A stretch of DNA of 10,819 bases from Anaerolineae bacterium. GTDB taxonomy: Bacteria > Chloroflexota > Anaerolineae > B4-G1 > SLSP01. Below the pieces are notes generated by a model. That model was not told where the DNA came from. It did no database searches and saw nothing but the letters and a program-made list of their open reading frames with translations. Below are positions 1-7,199 of the stretch, piece by piece; position 1 is the stretch's first letter; each line of letters starts with the position of its first letter. The stretch covers positions 1-10,819 of the forward strand of contig JAFGSL010000474.1 of assembly GCA_016934645.1 (NCBI GenBank). Direction: 5' to 3'. The position numbers and the translations under genes were made by a program.

Positions 1-210
1 GAAAGCACCGAATTTATCGAAATCCACCCCACCCCGATCCCGGAGGCGCTGGATTTGCTGCGCACCGGCGAGCATACCAGCGCCATCGACGCCTACTTCG
101 TCTTTCAACAAGAACCGTTGCTGCGCGACATTCATTCTCGCGTCATCAGAGGGTGTAGCTTCGAGGATGTGGTGGAAAGCGTTTGTCTGACGGCACGGAT
201 AACACGTTAG
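1..210 (+). CDS. C-terminal fragment of an unidentified protein, possibly Nudix family
   Basis: The frame is open from the first base and closes at a TAG at 208-210, giving 69 residues of a protein that starts outside the window. The visible part begins ESTEFIEIHPTPIPEALDLL and continues with an RTGEHTSAIDAYFVF stretch. An acidic strand, then a proline and an 'EALxLLRTGE' helix, then a 'hAI/DA' helix resembles the end of ADP-ribose-pyrophosphatase-type Nudix hydrolases. The Nudix box itself would lie upstream, so the family cannot be confirmed. No RBS or promoter is visible. The coding call rests on the uninterrupted frame and normal composition. The family assignment is a weak inference. Confidence 0.6.
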   Translation, partial: ESTEFIEIHPTPIPEALDLLRTGEHTSAIDAYFVFQQEPLLRDIHSRVIRGCSFEDVVESVCLTARITR

Positions 211-228
211 GACGTCTGGAGTTTTCAC

Positions 229-279
229 CACGAATCTTCACGAATTTACACTAATTTTTTCTATTCGTGAGGATTCGTG
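229..279. repeat. Palindromic intergenic repeat (CACGAAT type)
   Basis: The left arm CACGAATCTTCACGAA (229-244) pairs with TTCGTGAGGATTCGTG (264-279). The only non-Watson-Crick position is t237 against g271, which is a G-U pair in RNA. One more T-A pair extends the stem to 17 bp around an AT-rich 17-nt loop (246-262). Each arm also contains an internal short direct repeat (CACGAA twice on the left, TTCGTG twice on the right). It sits between two same-strand genes and has no T-run after the stem, so it is not a standard terminator. It looks like a small dispersed palindrome of the kind scattered between genes in many environmental bacteria. Confidence 0.7.
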
Positions 280-299
280 TAGATTTGCGATTTCCCTTT

Positions 300-304
300 G
301 GAGG
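300..304 (+). promoter_or_regulatory. Ribosome binding site fixing the start at 312
   Basis: GGAGG lies 7 nt before the ATG at 312. The frame could be extended to a GTG at 267, but that codon is inside the palindromic repeat and has no Shine-Dalgarno sequence, so 312 is preferred. Confidence 0.8.
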
Positions 305-311
305 AAAAGAA

Positions 312-1361
312 ATGCCCATTGAACGCCCGGATTTGAGTGAGGTCTCACCCGAAGTGCTTGCCTACATCAAGAGCCTGGAAGCGGAATTGACCGCGCAGCC
401 TACCCGTCGCGCGCGCCCACAAGTTGTCGCCGAACCGGAAGCGGACGCAGAGCCGGAACTCTGCGAACCACCGACCACGATCAACCTGATCACGCTGACC
501 GCCGGTGGGCTGCTCAAACGCACGCCGCGCCATCTCTACGGTCGCCAAAGACGCGGTGGCATGGGCATCTTCGACTTAGACGCACCAGACGAAGATCCAC
601 CCGCTCTGCTTGCTCTGGCAGACGAAAGCACCACTTTGATCCTGTTCACCGATCAAGGCCGCACGTACCGCCTGCCTGTGAACCGGCTACCCGAAATGCC
701 GATTCGTGCCAAAGGGACGGCACTCGCTAACCTGCTCAGCCTCCGGCCTGGTGAATATATCGCAGCAGCGCTTCCTGAAGACAGCGGCGAGCAAATCGCG
801 TTGGCGGGACAGCGCGGTTGGGTGATGACGGTACGCGCCAGCTTCGTCGGTAAAAGTATGATCGCCGGCGTCGCTTACTACGACGCGGCTAAATACGGTC
901 CACTAGCAGCAGCGTGCTGGCTTCCTGGCAGCAGCGACGACGTCGTCATCGCCACACAGCAAGGCCTCGCTATCCGCTTTCCAGCGCAGCGCGTACCTAA
1001 AACCGGATGTCTAGGCATCCGCTTGAATAAGAACGATGTCGTCGTTGCCGCTACTGCCGCGAACGACGACAGTGGTGTCTTCCTACTCAGCGCCGATGGC
1101 AAGGGCACGCTCCGGTTGATGTCGGGGTTCACTGCGAACAAAAGTCCCGGCGGCGGGGGAAAGGCAGCGCTCAAAACCGATCACCTGATCGCTGCCGCGA
1201 TGGCGACGACAGACGACGATGTCTTCGTTATCTCCAGCAACAGCAAGATCATCCGCTTCCAGGTTGACGAAGTCCCACCGAAAGAGGGCGTCGTTCAGGG
1301 TGTCAACTGTATGGCCCTACGTGGGGATGAAACGGCGGCGATCGTCGTCGCCCAAGCATGA
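312..1361 (+). CDS. Stand-alone DNA gyrase A C-terminal-domain-like beta-pinwheel protein
   Basis: The 349-residue protein matches the C-terminal DNA-wrapping domain of GyrA/ParC, without the N-terminal breakage-reunion domain and its active-site tyrosine. Residues 6-29 form a short predicted helix and 30-55 an acidic, proline-rich linker. Six pinwheel-like blades can be read at about 56-104, 105-157, 158-206, 207-252, 253-300 and 301-349. Each has a 'strand, turn with G, R-x-hydrophobic' core, for example LFTDQGRTYRLP at 111-122 and IATQQGLAIRFP at 213-224. The first blade carries QRRGGMG (79-85), one residue away from the GyrA box QRRGGKG, which in true gyrase is needed to wrap DNA. It is therefore likely to bind or bend DNA, alone or with a gyrase/topoisomerase, but this is inferred. 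The start has a strong RBS. The next gene follows after 15 nt, suggesting an operon. Confidence 0.85.
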   Translation: MPIERPDLSEVSPEVLAYIKSLEAELTAQPTRRARPQVVAEPEADAEPELCEPPTTINLITLTAGGLLKRTPRHLYGRQRRGGMGIFDLDAPDEDPPALLALADESTTLILFTDQGRTYRLPVNRLPEMPIRAKGTALANLLSLRPGEYIAAALPEDSGEQIALAGQRGWVMTVRASFVGKSMIAGVAYYDAAKYGPLAAACWLPGSSDDVVIATQQGLAIRFPAQRVPKTGCLGIRLNKNDVVVAATAANDDSGVFLLSADGKGTLRLMSGFTANKSPGGGGKAALKTDHLIAAAMATTDDDVFVISSNSKIIRFQVDEVPPKEGVVQGVNCMALRGDETAAIVVAQA

Positions 1362-1376
1362 GGCTCCTGGGGAAAA

Positions 1377-2138
1377 ATGAATCGCCTACTCCTCATTATC
1401 AAAACCGGCAGTTCGATCCCCAGCCTCGTCGTCCGCAGAGGCGATTTTGAGGACTGGATTGCGCAAGGGCTGGGGCTCTCCAGAGCGGCGATAACCGTCG
1501 TCGACGTAACGAAAGCCGAGAAACTGCCCTCTCCGGATGGCGTTCGTGGTGTCGTCATCAGCGGTTCACACGCGATGGTCACCGAACGCCAAGCATGGAG
1601 TGAACACACCGCTGAATGGCTGGGGAGTGCAGTCAAGGCGGGAATCCCTATCCTGGGAATCTGCTACGGGCACCAACTCCTGGCTTATGCGCTCGGTGGC
1701 GAAGTCGGCGACAATCCCAATGGGCGTGAATTCGGTACAGTGGACATCCACTTGCTCGCTGATGGCGCCGCTGATGGCGGCGCACTCTTTGCCGGATTAA
1801 GCACCCCCATTCAGGTACACGTCAGCCATACCCAATCGGTGCTCAAGCTACCGGAAGGCGCACAGGTACTCGCCACCAGCGCAATGGAACCGCACGCGGC
1901 CATCGCCTTCGCTCCGCGGGTATGGGGCGTGCAATTTCACCCCGAATTCGACGCCGACATCGTGCGTACCTACACCCACACCTGTGCCGATATCCTCCAC
2001 AGCGAAGGCCAGGACCCCGAGCAACGCCTGGCGACATGCCGCGACACGCTGGTGGGTGCGGCACTTCTCCGACAGTTCGCACGACTGGCGACACAGTCCG
2101 TGCAACCGAGTTTTGTGTACGATAATAGCAGTGACTGA
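1377..2138 (+). CDS. Class I glutamine amidotransferase (GMP synthase GATase-like)
   Basis: The 253-residue protein is a single-domain class I (triad) glutamine amidotransferase, a family that hydrolyses glutamine to deliver ammonia. The nucleophile elbow GICYGHQ places the catalytic cysteine at C96. The partner histidine and glutamate are in FHPEF (H188, E190). VISGSHAMV at 60-68 is the loop that forms the oxyanion hole region in GMP-synthase-type domains. There is no ATP-pyrophosphatase or synthase domain, so this is not full-length GMP synthase. It belongs to free-standing GATase-like proteins of unclear acceptor, some annotated as GMP synthase-like or gamma-glutamyl peptidases. The C-terminal ~55 residues extend past the core as a helical tail. 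ATG is preceded by GGGGA (1369-1373). The gene lies 15 nt after the gyrase-CTD gene and is probably co-transcribed with it. Confidence 0.9.
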   Translation: MNRLLLIIKTGSSIPSLVVRRGDFEDWIAQGLGLSRAAITVVDVTKAEKLPSPDGVRGVVISGSHAMVTERQAWSEHTAEWLGSAVKAGIPILGICYGHQLLAYALGGEVGDNPNGREFGTVDIHLLADGAADGGALFAGLSTPIQVHVSHTQSVLKLPEGAQVLATSAMEPHAAIAFAPRVWGVQFHPEFDADIVRTYTHTCADILHSEGQDPEQRLATCRDTLVGAALLRQFARLATQSVQPSFVYDNSSD

Positions 2139-2210
2139 GAACAAATGCCCTCGGATTTGACTCTCCTGAAGTTATACTGCACACACTCTTTGATCGTGGC
2201 AGTGCGATGC

Positions 2211-2321
2211 AGATCAACAAAGCATACGAGTATTGTACTTTTTCTCTGTTAATATATAATGATGTTGTAGATTATCAGTAGAGTACAAAACGCCGTGCAT
2301 GGCTAAGATAGCTGTTGATCT
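2211..2321. repeat. Nested inverted repeats around a promoter
   Basis: An outer pair, AGATCAACA (2211-2219) and TGTTGATCT (2313-2321), encloses an inner pair, TTGTACT (2233-2239) and AGTACAA (2282-2288). Both are perfect and their centres lie within about 6 nt of each other. The inner left arm is the -35 box of the promoter below. Nested short palindromes could be an operator or a cruciform, or could be chance in this AT-rich stretch. Confidence 0.35.
2233..2260 (+). promoter_or_regulatory. Sigma70-type promoter for the large secreted protein
   Basis: The -35 box TTGTAC (2233-2238) and the perfect -10 box TATAAT (2255-2260) are separated by 16 nt within an AT-rich stretch. Transcription would start near 2267 and leave a leader of about 108 nt before the ATG at 2375. 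It is the best promoter in the 236-nt gap after the amidotransferase gene. Confidence 0.6.
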
Positions 2322-2362
2322 TCTATACCCACATATGTATTCTCTTTACACCCAGTCAATTT

Positions 2363-2368
2363 AGGAGG
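2363..2368 (+). promoter_or_regulatory. Ribosome binding site fixing the start at 2375
   Basis: AGGAGG lies 6 nt before the ATG at 2375. A longer reading from a TTG at 2315 would add 20 residues in front of the signal peptide and has no Shine-Dalgarno sequence, so it is rejected. Confidence 0.9.
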
Positions 2369-2374
2369 CTAAAA

Positions 2375-5300
2375 ATGAGACGCGGATTGGTTTCGATCGT
2401 AACTTGGTTAGTAGCAGTAATGCTGTTCACCTATGTATTGGGGATTACAGCCGGTGAAGCCGCAGCAAGTGAGCTTACTCCCCCACCGCCAATGCAGGGA
2501 GAGTACCTATTGCTTCTGGATATCACTTCCATGTATGGGACACCGGAAGAACAAATGATGCAGACACAGAGCCTGCTCTTTCCCTACCTCAGCGAAGCCG
2601 TTCAGCAAGGTCAACTTGAGACGTTCCAACTGCTGCCGGAGCTGGTCGCCATTCAACTGGTAGCGCCAGAGCAGGCGTTGTTGGCGCAGGTGGCCTCCTG
2701 GCCCGGCGCGCGCGCGGTCGCCCCACTGAATCCTCGGACCCTTCAGGCCGCGACGGAACATGCCGGCACGATGCGGCAGATGAGCCTCCAACACGCGCCC
2801 AAGCAATTGCCGGAAACACAAACCACCCCAACAGCTCCAATGGAGACTGTGGGGGTAGGCGGCTTGACCAGTTTCACCGTTTACGAAGATGAAAACGAAG
2901 TTTATGGGTACGTGATCACGCCAAGTCTGAACCTGACAGTGACGTTGATGACCGGCAGCAACATCAAAAGCCAGATTGCGACCGTCGCCAATAGCTCAGG
3001 CTATTTCCGTGCCTATTTTACGGACATCATTCGCGGGGGCGACGTTATTCAAATTAACCTGCCCGGAGCGGCACCTATACTCGTAGATGTTGTCCTTCTG
3101 ACACTGGAACCGGATAAGGCAAGTGATGTGATTCGCGGTACGGCCCCGGCTAACGCAACAGTCTACCTGGGTTTGTACTCCTATACTTGGCAGCAGTCAT
3201 ATTGGCAAAATGTGATTGTCGATGCCATGGGCCAGTTCAGTGGTGATTTCCGCGGGATTGCGGATATTTTCCTGGGGGATGAGGTAGATTTGGAGTATCG
3301 TAACCCAAATGGCTTTTTTATCTACTTGCGGAACCGGCGCGTGCCTGGATTGAGTGTGTATCTTACCTCAAATTATGTTTGGGGTTATGCCACTTCCGGG
3401 GTAACAGTTAATCTAGTCCTTAAGGATAGCACCGGAACGATTAAAGCCAGCACTGAAGTCCGTACTCAAGGCGGGGGCTATGGAAGTAGCAATGGTTATT
3501 TTTCCACCTACTTCGACCCTACCGATCCGTGCGCTACCCGACCACAAATTGTCCTGGGCGACTGGGTGGAGATGCAGTACGGCGCCCAACCAACAGCCAC
3601 CGTGCAGGTCGTGCAAGTTGGCGTGGATGCGATTCACGTTGTGGACGATGTCGTTGTAGGCCATGCACCGGCCAACAGCAAGGTAGAGGTTTATGCACGG
3701 GATGGCTACACCGCCCAATATGCCACCAAAGTCGTCACGACTAGCGCAGCCGGACAGTATAACGCCAGTTTCAGCAGCATAGTGGATCTCGCGTTGGGCA
3801 GTTACGCCACCTCCACGTATCATGACACCCAAGATAATGAGGTATCCGGGATTAGTCTATATGCCGGGCCTTATGTAAACGCATACTTGAACTACTACAA
3901 TGACTTGTGGGTTGCTGCGCATCCCAACACACCAGTAACGGCTACGTTGCGCACGACCTTGGGCGTGATCAAAGGCACGGCGCAAGGAATAGCAAACAGC
4001 AGTGGGTACCTTTACCTGTATTTCTACGATAGTGCAGGTTTGGGAATCGATATTGCCCCTGGCGATCGGGTGGAGGTGGATTTTGGCGCGGGCGTAACCC
4101 GCATCGTTGAGACCACGGGGATAGATTTCATCGTTGACCGCGACACACGCACGGTCTATGGTACGGGTCCGACCAATACCAACTTGCAAGTCATATACGA
4201 TTCGTCGGATAGCAAAATGGTCACGACCACCGCAACAGGTACATTTACTGCAACCTTTGGGTGGATGTCTGGCGGTGCTTCAGTGCAGGTTATTTACCGT
4301 AATGCTGTAGGTAACGATCTTACAACCTACGGCTATGTGCCGCAGTTTACCGTCTATCCTGATTCGAACCAGGTATCCGGATATGGTCCCGCCCGTCAAG
4401 CCGCAGTCATCACTGTGAAAGATGCCCATGGCATAATCAAGGGTAGTAGCAGCACCACGACCGGCAATAACGGTTTCTATAGTTTTTACTGGGGGACTAC
4501 CGCGGATGTGGATATTGCTTTTGGCGATACAGTGATTATAGATGTAGGACCGCTGCATTATGAACAAAAAGTGGTCACTTTGACCATTGAAGCGGATACG
4601 ATCAACAATATTGTCTATGGCACTGTACCTTCTGGTGCCTGGCTAAATGTTTACGCTTCGCGCAACTTCGGTCCATATTATGCTTCTTATTATCGCTACT
4701 TCTATGCAGATTACGCCGGTAATTTCGCCACAAACTTCCAGGAAGGCGCCGATATACGTGGCGGTGATTCATTAACTGTTCGGTATTGGGAAGGCAACTT
4801 CGATCAGGTCTATATAAGCCGTGTTGCGCCTTCCGTCGCTATTAATCATTTTGATAACCGCGTGTACGGCTACGCCCAATCCGGCGCAGTGGGAACGGTG
4901 ACCATCCGCGACAGCGGCGGCGCCCTCAAAGCAAGCATAACGGTGACGGCCAGCAGTCCTTCTGGGTACTTCAATGTTGCGCCTCGCGGTGTGGATATGG
5001 TCCCCGGCGACCGCGTTGTCACCCAAATTGGCGCTCTCGACCAGACCGATATTGTTGTTCCAATGAGCGGCTCGCTTGATCTAATTAACAACCGCGCTAC
5101 CGGCGCGGGACTGCCCGACAATGTGATAGGCGTTGAAATCTACCATTGGACTGGCAGTGGATACAGTAACTCCACCAACGGGCGTAACCTGCGGTGGTTC
5201 CTCGATACGGACGCCAGCGGCGCGTTCAACGTCGATCTGGGCTGTCTGGCCGATCTAACGTCAGGTGATTATCTGGGATTGTACTATATGGATGCACAAG

Positions 5301-6571
5301 ATACACACTATTTCATTCCCGCCTACACCACCCAACCGACCATCACAGTGGATAGCTACCCCGCAGCCGTGCAACCGGGTGCACCCGTAGAAGTCCAGTT
5401 TACCATTGCGGATGGCGTGCATCCGACCAGTGTATATATCTACTGGGATACCGTCTCTCACGACGAAGATAATGCCTACCGGCGCTCTGTCTACATACAG
5501 CAGGGCATCATCGGGCAAAATGTGGGGGCGTTCAACGCGCCGACAGCGGGCGTGGCGTATTTCAAGGTGCGCGCTTACGTGGACGGGCAAACTGTGTGGA
5601 GCACCCACGAATATACGGTGATCGTGGAGGGCAATGTAGCAACAACATTGGTGGATCCGGTCAGCGGCACGACCAATGACAACACACCGGACATCAAGGG
5701 GGTGGCACCACCCAATGCACTCGTAACACTCTACAAAGGCAGCGCCGTCGTGATGACAACAACCGCCGCTTTGGATGGTCATTTTACCTTTGCGATCACC
5801 CAGCCCTTAACCACCGGGCTGCATCTTCTCCATGCCGCAGCCACGGTCAGCAACACCATCGGCCCGAATTCCAACATCGTGCACCTGACGGTTAGCCCAC
5901 CCCTCCTGGTTGATCCTGTACATATTCTATTGACGTCGCGCGGCATCACCCAACACCTGCGGGACGAAAGTGGCTATGCCAACCTGGGTGGGCGCATCTG
6001 GACGCGCAGCGGTGATGTTGTGGCCGTCGCCATTCCCATCCGCGATACCGATCTGTATAAGGCGGAATTGTATGTGGGCGGTGTTCTGGCTACCCAACTG
6101 CTGAACCGCGGGGATGGGGTATATGTGGGGACCTATTCACCGCCTACTAGCGGCAGTTATGCCGTAGTGATCAAATTGCAGTACGAAAGTTCCATGGGGA
6201 CCATTTACGACATTACACTCCTGACCGGTTTGATTGACCCCGACGGCTACGTCTACGATGTAGAGAAAGGCACAGACTACCGTATATCCGGAGCAATCGT
6301 GACGTGCTATGAATTGGTGGACGAAACCAACGATCGCTGGCAAGTCTGGAATGCGGCCGCGTGGGAGCAAACCAACCCGCAAACTGTCAGCGCCGACGGC
6401 TATTACAGTTTCTTCACCTTGCCCGGTAAATATAAAATTGCGGTTTCCGCTGCTGGTTACACAGAGTATGAAAGCCCGGTGTTGACGGTCTTGGACGCTC
6501 CAGTGCATCACAATATCGGGTTGCGCCTTATTCGCTATGTGTATCTCCCGCTTGTAATACGGAGTCAGTGA
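2375..6571 (+). CDS. Large secreted protein with alternating beta-rich repeats and C-terminal YLPLVIR tag
   Basis: The 1398-residue protein starts with a signal peptide: basic MRRG, a hydrophobic core at about 5-25 and a likely cleavage after the AxA-rich EAAAS near 32. Residues about 40-122 resemble the I9/propeptide domain of subtilases, ending WPGARAVAPL, but no protease domain follows. After a Thr/Pro/Gln linker come ten repeats of two alternating types. Type A starts near 164, 323, 496, 656 and 817; type B near 245, 415, 583, 739 and 897. Type A shows a 'V-x-GY' strand, an IKAS-like strand, SSGYF and GDxV. Type B shows VxGTxPxN, GxF and GDxVxxxYRN. Two Ig-like domains follow (983-1085, 1086-1175), the second with GTTNDNTPDIKG. 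After a further beta-rich region comes a carboxypeptidase-regulatory-like domain (about 1290-1380). The protein ends RYVYLPLVIRSQ. It is probably a cell-surface or exported structural or adhesive protein; no catalytic motif was seen. The role is inferred. Confidence 0.85.
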   Translation: MRRGLVSIVTWLVAVMLFTYVLGITAGEAAASELTPPPPMQGEYLLLLDITSMYGTPEEQMMQTQSLLFPYLSEAVQQGQLETFQLLPELVAIQLVAPEQALLAQVASWPGARAVAPLNPRTLQAATEHAGTMRQMSLQHAPKQLPETQTTPTAPMETVGVGGLTSFTVYEDENEVYGYVITPSLNLTVTLMTGSNIKSQIATVANSSGYFRAYFTDIIRGGDVIQINLPGAAPILVDVVLLTLEPDKASDVIRGTAPANATVYLGLYSYTWQQSYWQNVIVDAMGQFSGDFRGIADIFLGDEVDLEYRNPNGFFIYLRNRRVPGLSVYLTSNYVWGYATSGVTVNLVLKDSTGTIKASTEVRTQGGGYGSSNGYFSTYFDPTDPCATRPQIVLGDWVEMQYGAQPTATVQVVQVGVDAIHVVDDVVVGHAPANSKVEVYARDGYTAQYATKVVTTSAAGQYNASFSSIVDLALGSYATSTYHDTQDNEVSGISLYAGPYVNAYLNYYNDLWVAAHPNTPVTATLRTTLGVIKGTAQGIANSSGYLYLYFYDSAGLGIDIAPGDRVEVDFGAGVTRIVETTGIDFIVDRDTRTVYGTGPTNTNLQVIYDSSDSKMVTTTATGTFTATFGWMSGGASVQVIYRNAVGNDLTTYGYVPQFTVYPDSNQVSGYGPARQAAVITVKDAHGIIKGSSSTTTGNNGFYSFYWGTTADVDIAFGDTVIIDVGPLHYEQKVVTLTIEADTINNIVYGTVPSGAWLNVYASRNFGPYYASYYRYFYADYAGNFATNFQEGADIRGGDSLTVRYWEGNFDQVYISRVAPSVAINHFDNRVYGYAQSGAVGTVTIRDSGGALKASITVTASSPSGYFNVAPRGVDMVPGDRVVTQIGALDQTDIVVPMSGSLDLINNRATGAGLPDNVIGVEIYHWTGSGYSNSTNGRNLRWFLDTDASGAFNVDLGCLADLTSGDYLGLYYMDAQDTHYFIPAYTTQPTITVDSYPAAVQPGAPVEVQFTIADGVHPTSVYIYWDTVSHDEDNAYRRSVYIQQGIIGQNVGAFNAPTAGVAYFKVRAYVDGQTVWSTHEYTVIVEGNVATTLVDPVSGTTNDNTPDIKGVAPPNALVTLYKGSAVVMTTTAALDGHFTFAITQPLTTGLHLLHAAATVSNTIGPNSNIVHLTVSPPLLVDPVHILLTSRGITQHLRDESGYANLGGRIWTRSGDVVAVAIPIRDTDLYKAELYVGGVLATQLLNRGDGVYVGTYSPPTSGSYAVVIKLQYESSMGTIYDITLLTGLIDPDGYVYDVEKGTDYRISGAIVTCYELVDETNDRWQVWNAAAWEQTNPQTVSADGYYSFFTLPGKYKIAVSAAGYTEYESPVLTVLDAPVHHNIGLRLIRYVYLPLVIRSQ
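2863..5322 (+). repeat. Ten protein-level tandem repeats (five A/B pairs) inside the secreted protein gene
   Basis: Five units of about 155-175 codons each hold an A module followed by a B module. A-module anchors are an xVxGY or VWGY strand, a turn followed by IK, then (S/N)SGYF and a GD motif. B-module anchors are VxGTxP (IRGTAPAN, VYGTGPTN, VYGTVPSG), a GxF or GxY turn and GGDxV/LGDxV. Conservation is at the protein level only. I see no long exact DNA repeat, so the duplications are old. The second A module carries an insertion (TQGGGYGS and DPTDPCATRPQ), and the third and fourth B modules are shortened or altered. Confidence 0.7.
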
Positions 6572-6585
6572 CGTTGTTCTTTCCA

Positions 6586-6620
6586 GTTGAGCGTGGGAAC
6601 TCGAAGTTCTCACGCTCAAC
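6586..6620 (+). terminator. Strong hairpin after the secreted protein gene, weak terminator
   Basis: GTTGAGCGTGGGAAC (6586-6600) pairs over all 15 positions with 6606-6620, with one G-U pair, around a TCGAA loop. It begins 14 nt after the stop codon. Downstream is AAAATGTTATTTATG and not a run of T, so termination would be inefficient. It may be an attenuating or mRNA-stabilising 3' hairpin with some read-through into the Nudix gene. Confidence 0.55.
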
Positions 6621-6656
6621 AAAATGTTATTTATGAAATCCTTCTAGGAGAAAGAA

Positions 6657-7154
6657 ATGTCGCTGGTTGAATGTATCACAACTGATGGTCTTAAAAAGAT
6701 GGTTCGGAGAGACGAACTGGTTCTGCGTCCAGCGGCCTATGGGATCATTGTCAATGAAGGCAAGGTTCTGCTCATGAAAATGCATCACACGGGCAAGTAC
6801 CATCCTCCGGGCGGTGGCATCAACGTGGGAGAAAAGGCCGAAGACGCGTTGAGACGGGAGATCTGGGAAGAGACCGGCATTGAGGTGGAGATAAAGAGAT
6901 TCGCACGTTTTGAAGAGCTGTTCTTTTACTACGATCCTTCAGAGACGGCATACCACGGTTTGCACTTCTACTACGGGTGTCGTCCAAAGACCTTTGAGTT
7001 GCTGGATGATGCTTTGGTGGAGGACGATGCGGCGGGTAAGCCCCGATGGATCGAGATTGAAGGGTTACAGGCCCAGGATTTCCAGGCTCATGGTGATGTC
7101 ATCCTTGCGTTATGCACGGAAGGACAGGGGCTGACCGAGTGCAGCCCCGCCTAG
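6657..7154 (+). CDS. Nudix hydrolase
   Basis: The 165-residue protein is a cytoplasmic Nudix-fold hydrolase, a family that cleaves nucleoside diphosphates linked to another moiety using divalent metal. The Nudix box GX5EX7REUXEEXGU is fully matched at residues 53-75: G53, E59, R67, E68, E71, E72, G74 and I75. The metal-binding glutamates (E68, E71, E72) are therefore present. The strand before the box (AYGIIVNEGKVLLMKM) and the PPGGG turn are typical. Length is normal for a single-domain member. The substrate cannot be read from sequence; the family covers oxidised nucleotides, ADP-ribose, diadenosine polyphosphates and others. The ATG is preceded by AGGAG (6646-6650) at a 6-nt spacing. It lies 85 nt after the secreted protein gene, beyond the hairpin, and I found no separate strong promoter in that gap. 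Confidence 0.93.
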   Translation: MSLVECITTDGLKKMVRRDELVLRPAAYGIIVNEGKVLLMKMHHTGKYHPPGGGINVGEKAEDALRREIWEETGIEVEIKRFARFEELFFYYDPSETAYHGLHFYYGCRPKTFELLDDALVEDDAAGKPRWIEIEGLQAQDFQAHGDVILALCTEGQGLTECSPA

Positions 7155-7179
7155 AATTAGCGCTTATAACAGGCGGGCA

Positions 7180-7185
7180 TATAAT
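7180..7185 (+). promoter_or_regulatory. Isolated TATAAT, possible second -10 box
   Basis: A perfect TATAAT lies 26 nt after the Nudix stop codon, but the hexamer at the right distance upstream is a poor -35 match. If used, its transcript would contain both arms of the inverted repeat at 7212-7270 and could fold them. Confidence 0.25.
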
Positions 7186-7199
7186 ACGTTTAATGAGAG

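Noticed and set aside
267..311. GTG at 267 as the start of the gyrase-CTD gene
   Set aside because: It lies inside the right arm of the palindromic repeat, has no RBS, and a canonical GGAGG-ATG start exists at 312.
2315..2374. TTG at 2315 as the start of the large secreted protein
   Set aside because: It would put 20 residues before the signal peptide and lacks an RBS, whereas AGGAGG precedes the ATG at 2375.
3413..5782. Several long open frames on the minus strand under the secreted protein gene
   Set aside because: They are opposite a continuous 1398-codon gene with clear repeats, and lack recognisable domains. They look like mirror frames of the coding sequence.
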